A stretch of 26,029 bases of DNA. It comes from RYN-124 sp033851845. GTDB taxonomy: Bacteria > Actinomycetota > Actinomycetes > Mycobacteriales > SCTD01. The position numbers were made by a program, and so were the translations under genes. This document shows, piece by piece, positions 23,424 through 26,029 of this stretch (position 1 is the first letter of the stretch; each line of letters opens with the position of its first letter). Where the stretch lies: contig JAWWOH010000129.1 of NCBI GenBank assembly GCA_033851845.1, positions 1 to 26,029 of the forward strand, in the 5' to 3' direction. Under the pieces are notes generated by a model. It worked only from the letters and a program-made list of their open reading frames with translations, was not told the origin of the DNA and did no database searches.

Positions 23424-23906
23424 ATGTCCCTCACCGACCTCGAGGTCGTAACGCTGCAGGGCAAGAAGACGACCTTCGGCGAGCTGTCCGGCGGCAACGC
23501 CGTGCTCCTCGTGAACGTCGCGTCCAAGTGCGGCTTCACCCGGCAGTACGAGGGACTTCAGAAGCTGCAGGAGGACATGGCCGGCCTCACCGTCATCGGT
23601 GTCCCGTCGAATCAGTTCGGCGCGCAGGAGCCGGGGACGGCGGAGGAGATCGCTGAGTTCTGCTCCACGACGTACGGCGTGACGTTCCCGATCCTCGCCA
23701 AGACCGACGTCAACGGCCCCGATCGGCACCCGCTCTTCGACGAGCTGACGTCGTACGCCGACGAGGCCGGCTACGTCGGCGACGTCCGGTGGAACTTCGA
23801 GAAGTGGCTGCTCTCGCGAGATGGCAAGGTGCTGAGCCGCTTCGGCACCGGCACCGAGCCGAACGACCCCGTGCTGGTGGCAGCGATCGACGCCGCACTG
23901 GCGTAG
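23424..23906 (+). CDS. Glutathione peroxidase family protein (thioredoxin-type)
   Basis: Cysteine-type peroxidase of the glutathione peroxidase family (BtuE-like), reducing peroxides in the cytoplasm; such bacterial enzymes generally use thioredoxin, and mycothiol-using actinobacteria often lack glutathione. The 160 residues contain NVASKCGFT (peroxidatic Cys36), PSNQFGAQEPG (~61-71, catalytic Gln), EFCSTTYGVTFP (Cys80, likely resolving cysteine) and WNFEKWL (catalytic Trp/Asn). The ATG at 23424 is chosen over the ATG at 23418 because TAGGAG lies 6 nt upstream; the TAG of this site is the stop codon of the HMG-CoA lyase gene, so translation is coupled. It is the last gene of the cyclase-lyase-peroxidase operon. 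Confidence 0.94.
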   Translation: MSLTDLEVVTLQGKKTTFGELSGGNAVLLVNVASKCGFTRQYEGLQKLQEDMAGLTVIGVPSNQFGAQEPGTAEEIAEFCSTTYGVTFPILAKTDVNGPDRHPLFDELTSYADEAGYVGDVRWNFEKWLLSRDGKVLSRFGTGTEPNDPVLVAAIDAALA

Positions 23907-23998
23907 ATCCTCGGTAGCCGCCCCTCCCGCCAGGTCCGCGGGCTCCACGCCGCCGGCGGCCTGTGCGCTGGGTTCGCTGCCGCGGAAGCGATCACTTT

Positions 23999-24059
23999 CG
24001 CTTCCCTGCTGAGATCGGAGCTCTGACGGCCGAAAAGCTCCGATCTCAGCAGGGAAGCG
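23999..24059. terminator. Perfect 24-bp inverted repeat between convergent genes
   Basis: Arms 23999-24022 and 24036-24059 are perfect reverse complements over 24 bp around a 13-nt loop (24023-24035). It sits in the 247-bp gap between the peroxidase stop (23906) and the stop of the convergent DinB-like gene (24154), so a two-way terminator is the natural reading. A shorter stem, GGAAGCGA 23984-23991 with TCGCTTCC 23998-24005, would compete for the left arm. No T-run follows. Confidence 0.75.
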
Positions 24060-24153
24060 CTACCCCCCCGCCAGGGAGTCGCACCTGCCACCAACCCGCT
24101 CCGGCGTACCAGAAGTGGGGTTCGCGGCCGGTCGGCCGCCGTCTCGACCCGAC

Positions 24154-24828
24154 TCAGGGGGCGAGCGCGAGGCGGAGCACGGACTCCGCGTCGCCCGTCG
24201 TGTGCACCCGCGGATCGCCCGGGTCGACTCGGTGCCAGATGAGCAGCAGCAGGGTCTCCGCTGACGCCTCGACGCGTGCCGTCGGATCGCCGTCACCCAG
24301 GACCCATTCACCGCCAGTGTCCGTGGCGTGCAGCAGCAGCGTCGCCGGCAGGAGCGGGATGCGCTCCATTGCGATCTGCCGCGGCGTCATCAGCGTGACG
24401 ATCTCCTCAACGCCGTCGGCCGCCAGCCTCGCATCGATCGGACCAGGCTCCCCGGCTGCGCGTTCGGCATCCCAGCGGTGCACGACCGTCTCGAGTGCCT
24501 GGCGGCGCAGCCAGAAGCCAGCCGTCCGGTCGGCGGTGAACGACCAGCACTGAGCCTGCGGGTCGGCTGCCGCGAGCGTCGCGATGAGGCCCTCGGCGCC
24601 CTCGGCGAACCACGCCCCGAGGTCGTCCGGGTGTTGCTCCTGCATCCGCTGCGGCTCGCCGGTCTGGACGATCGACGTCGCCCAGCGGTGGACCGACCCG
24701 AGGTGCTCGACCAGCTCACGGAGCGTCCAGCCGGGACAGGCCGCCACCGGCTCGCTGAGGTCGGCGCCAGCCACGACCGCCAGCACCGCATCGACATCGG
24801 CGCGCAGGTGCGTCAGGTGGTCGGGCAT
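24154..24828 (-). CDS. Maleylpyruvate isomerase-like (mycothiol/DinB-fold) protein
   Basis: Protein of 224 residues in the actinobacterial TIGR03083/MDMPI_N group, a DinB-like four-helix metal-binding fold related to mycothiol-dependent maleylpyruvate isomerase. Visible are HLRADVDAVLAVV (~7-19), the CPGWTLRELVEHLGSVHRW motif (~31-49) and LETVVHRWDAERA (~112-124). His47, Glu113 and His117 fit the metal triad of the fold. The C-terminal part (~150-224) matches the SCP2-like or C-terminal domain usual in the group. The specific reaction is unknown; most genome copies are unlikely to be real maleylpyruvate isomerases. The ATG at 24828 lies inside the end of the upstream MFS gene (16-bp overlap), so the two are co-translated. 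Confidence 0.82.
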   Translation of the reverse strand: MPDHLTHLRADVDAVLAVVAGADLSEPVAACPGWTLRELVEHLGSVHRWATSIVQTGEPQRMQEQHPDDLGAWFAEGAEGLIATLAAADPQAQCWSFTADRTAGFWLRRQALETVVHRWDAERAAGEPGPIDARLAADGVEEIVTLMTPRQIAMERIPLLPATLLLHATDTGGEWVLGDGDPTARVEASAETLLLLIWHRVDPGDPRVHTTGDAESVLRLALAP

Positions 24829-26029
24829 CCGGCTGCGGCCCTTCGCTCGGCGGCGTTCGACACCATCAGCATGACGACACCCGAGATCGACGACGACACC
24901 AGGCAGAACGTCCAGAGCGTGCTCTCGCCGGCGTGCGCGAGCAGCTGGGTGCCGACTGCGGGCGCGAGAAAGGCGGAGATGCCGTACGACGCGCCGAAGA
25001 CCCCCATGTAGCGGCCGCGTAGGTGCGGCGGCGCGATGCTGGCCACCAGCGCGCCGAGCTGACCGGCCGCGATGATCTCGCCAAGCGTCCAGATCGAGAC
25101 AGCGAGCATGTGCGTCGGGATCGTTTCCGCGAAGGTTGTCAGCCACAGGCCGACGCCGATGATGAGCCCGGACGCGAGCAGCACCGGGCCGCGGTTGCGG
25201 CGCCCCAGTGGGCCGAGGAACACCGGCTGCAGGGCGACGATGAGCACTCCGTTGAGTGCGATGACCAGGCCGTAGCCAGCCGTACCCAACCCGTCGTGCG
25301 CGACCGCGAGCGGCAGCGTGTAGAAGGCCTGCATGTACGCGACCGCACCGAGCACGATGCCGATGACCAGCGCGATCATCAGTCGGTCAGTCAGCACCTG
25401 CTTGAAGGCGCCCGGCAGCTCTTTGTGCTCCGGCATGGTCTCCGGCACCAGCCGCAGAACCACCGCAGCGAAGGTCAGTGCGGTCGCCGCATCACCCCCG
25501 AACAGCAGCCAGTAGCTCTTGTCGGCGAGGTAGCCGCCGAGCAGCGTCGAGAAGGCGAACCCCAGGTTGAACGACCAGAACATCAAGGCGAACGCGCGCC
25601 CCCGCAGCTCCGGCGCGACCAGGTCAGCGATCGCGGCGCTCGAGGCGGGTCGGTAGATGTCAGCGGTCACTCCGAACGCGAAGGCGGTGACGCACAGCGC
25701 CGGCAGCCCGTGTGCGGCACCCAGCGCGACCATCGCCGCCGCGGCAGCAGCCATCCCCCCGGCCATGGTGCGTCGACGGCCGATGCGGTCGGCGAGCATC
25801 CCGCCGACGGGTTGGCTCAGGAACGACCCGAACCCCATGACCGTGAGGACGACGCCGGCCCGCGCCACCGGGTAGCCGCGCTCGTGGGTGAGGAACAGGG
25901 CGAGGAACGGCAGGACGAACTGGCCCAGCCGGTTGACGAGCGACCCGGACCACAGCGCCCAGAAGGGGCCCGGAAGGCCGCCGACCCGGGCAGCCCACCA
26001 GGAGGGGGCGACCGTCGCGGCGGGCGGCA
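24813..26029 (-). CDS. MFS transporter (5' end outside window)
   Basis: Major facilitator superfamily transporter of the drug/multidrug-type group in the inner membrane. The frame is open to the right edge, where it reads PFWALWSGSLVNRLGQFVLPFLALFLTHE in separable pieces typical of the first helix, so the gene extends past 26029 and its start is missing. A GTG at 25868 is internal: starting there would lose helix 1. The loop 2-3 signature is GGMLADRIGRRRTM. About 12 helices are seen in all, with a central loop near PETMPEHKELPG. The substrate is unknown. Its 3' end overlaps the DinB-like gene by 16 bp, forming a two-gene operon. Confidence 0.9.
   Translation of the reverse strand, partial: PPAATVAPSWWAARVGGLPGPFWALWSGSLVNRLGQFVLPFLALFLTHERGYPVARAGVVLTVMGFGSFLSQPVGGMLADRIGRRRTMAGGMAAAAAAMVALGAAHGLPALCVTAFAFGVTADIYRPASSAAIADLVAPELRGRAFALMFWSFNLGFAFSTLLGGYLADKSYWLLFGGDAATALTFAAVVLRLVPETMPEHKELPGAFKQVLTDRLMIALVIGIVLGAVAYMQAFYTLPLAVAHDGLGTAGYGLVIALNGVLIVALQPVFLGPLGRRNRGPVLLASGLIIGVGLWLTTFAETIPTHMLAVSIWTLGEIIAAGQLGALVASIAPPHLRGRYMGVFGASYGISAFLAPAVGTQLLAHAGESTLWTFCLVSSSISGVVMLMVSNAAERRAAAGCPTT

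Overview
The window is high-GC (roughly 70%), tightly packed, non-mobile chromosomal DNA of an actinobacterium. About half of the genes start with GTG. It carries a biotin-dependent acyl-CoA carboxylase set (alpha with fused biotin carrier, beta, and the actinobacteria-specific epsilon subunit), an LpdA-type flavoprotein, a GCS2 ligase, a GerMN lipoprotein and a mycothiol-type DinB-fold protein. From memory, the gene order resembles two neighbouring blocks of the Mycobacterium tuberculosis chromosome: amiA1/Rv3304/lpdA and accA3/maf/accE5/accD5/birA/Rv3278c. The order alone does not fix the genus; Nocardioidales/Propionibacteriales or a relative is a guess. I see no rRNA, tRNA, insertion sequence, prophage or CRISPR.

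Layout. 1-454 is gene-free and holds four successive long inverted repeats. 455-5000 has an MMPL/RND exporter (-), a small glycerophosphodiester phosphodiesterase (+) and a secreted amidase (-). 5052-8418 is a three-gene (+) operon joined by GTGA stop/start overlaps: GCS2 ligase, M20 amidohydrolase, EamA transporter. A gamma-glutamylcyclotransferase-like gene (-) overlaps its end and is divergent from lpdA (+). 10349-12094 encodes the carboxylase alpha chain (-).

12095-15301 is accessory DNA: a large secreted protein with tandem Ig-like repeats (+) and a small secreted orphan protein (-), which converge on a strong hairpin. 15593-18958 holds accE (-) and accD (-), separated by a tetR / SAM-methyltransferase divergent pair that abuts the accD stop codon. 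birA (+) diverges from accD.

19787-23906 carries a GerMN/Gmad2 lipoprotein (-), a membrane PH-domain protein (+), a small membrane protein (-), a class III adenylate cyclase (+), HMG-CoA lyase (+) and a glutathione peroxidase (+). A perfect 24-bp inverted repeat then separates these from a DinB/maleylpyruvate-isomerase-like gene (-) and an MFS transporter (-) that runs off the right edge.

How the genes work together. BirA should biotinylate the BCCP domain of the alpha chain, which works with AccD and AccE to carboxylate acetyl- and/or propionyl-CoA for fatty-acid or methylmalonyl-CoA supply. The GCS2 ligase and the cyclotransferase-like protein both belong to families acting on gamma-glutamyl compounds. 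The flavoprotein and the peroxidase are redox-defence functions. No complete undescribed system stands out. The most unusual items are the split accD/accE pair, the two-cysteine LpdA variant, the secreted pair inserted next to the carboxylase genes, and the cluster of long intergenic hairpins.
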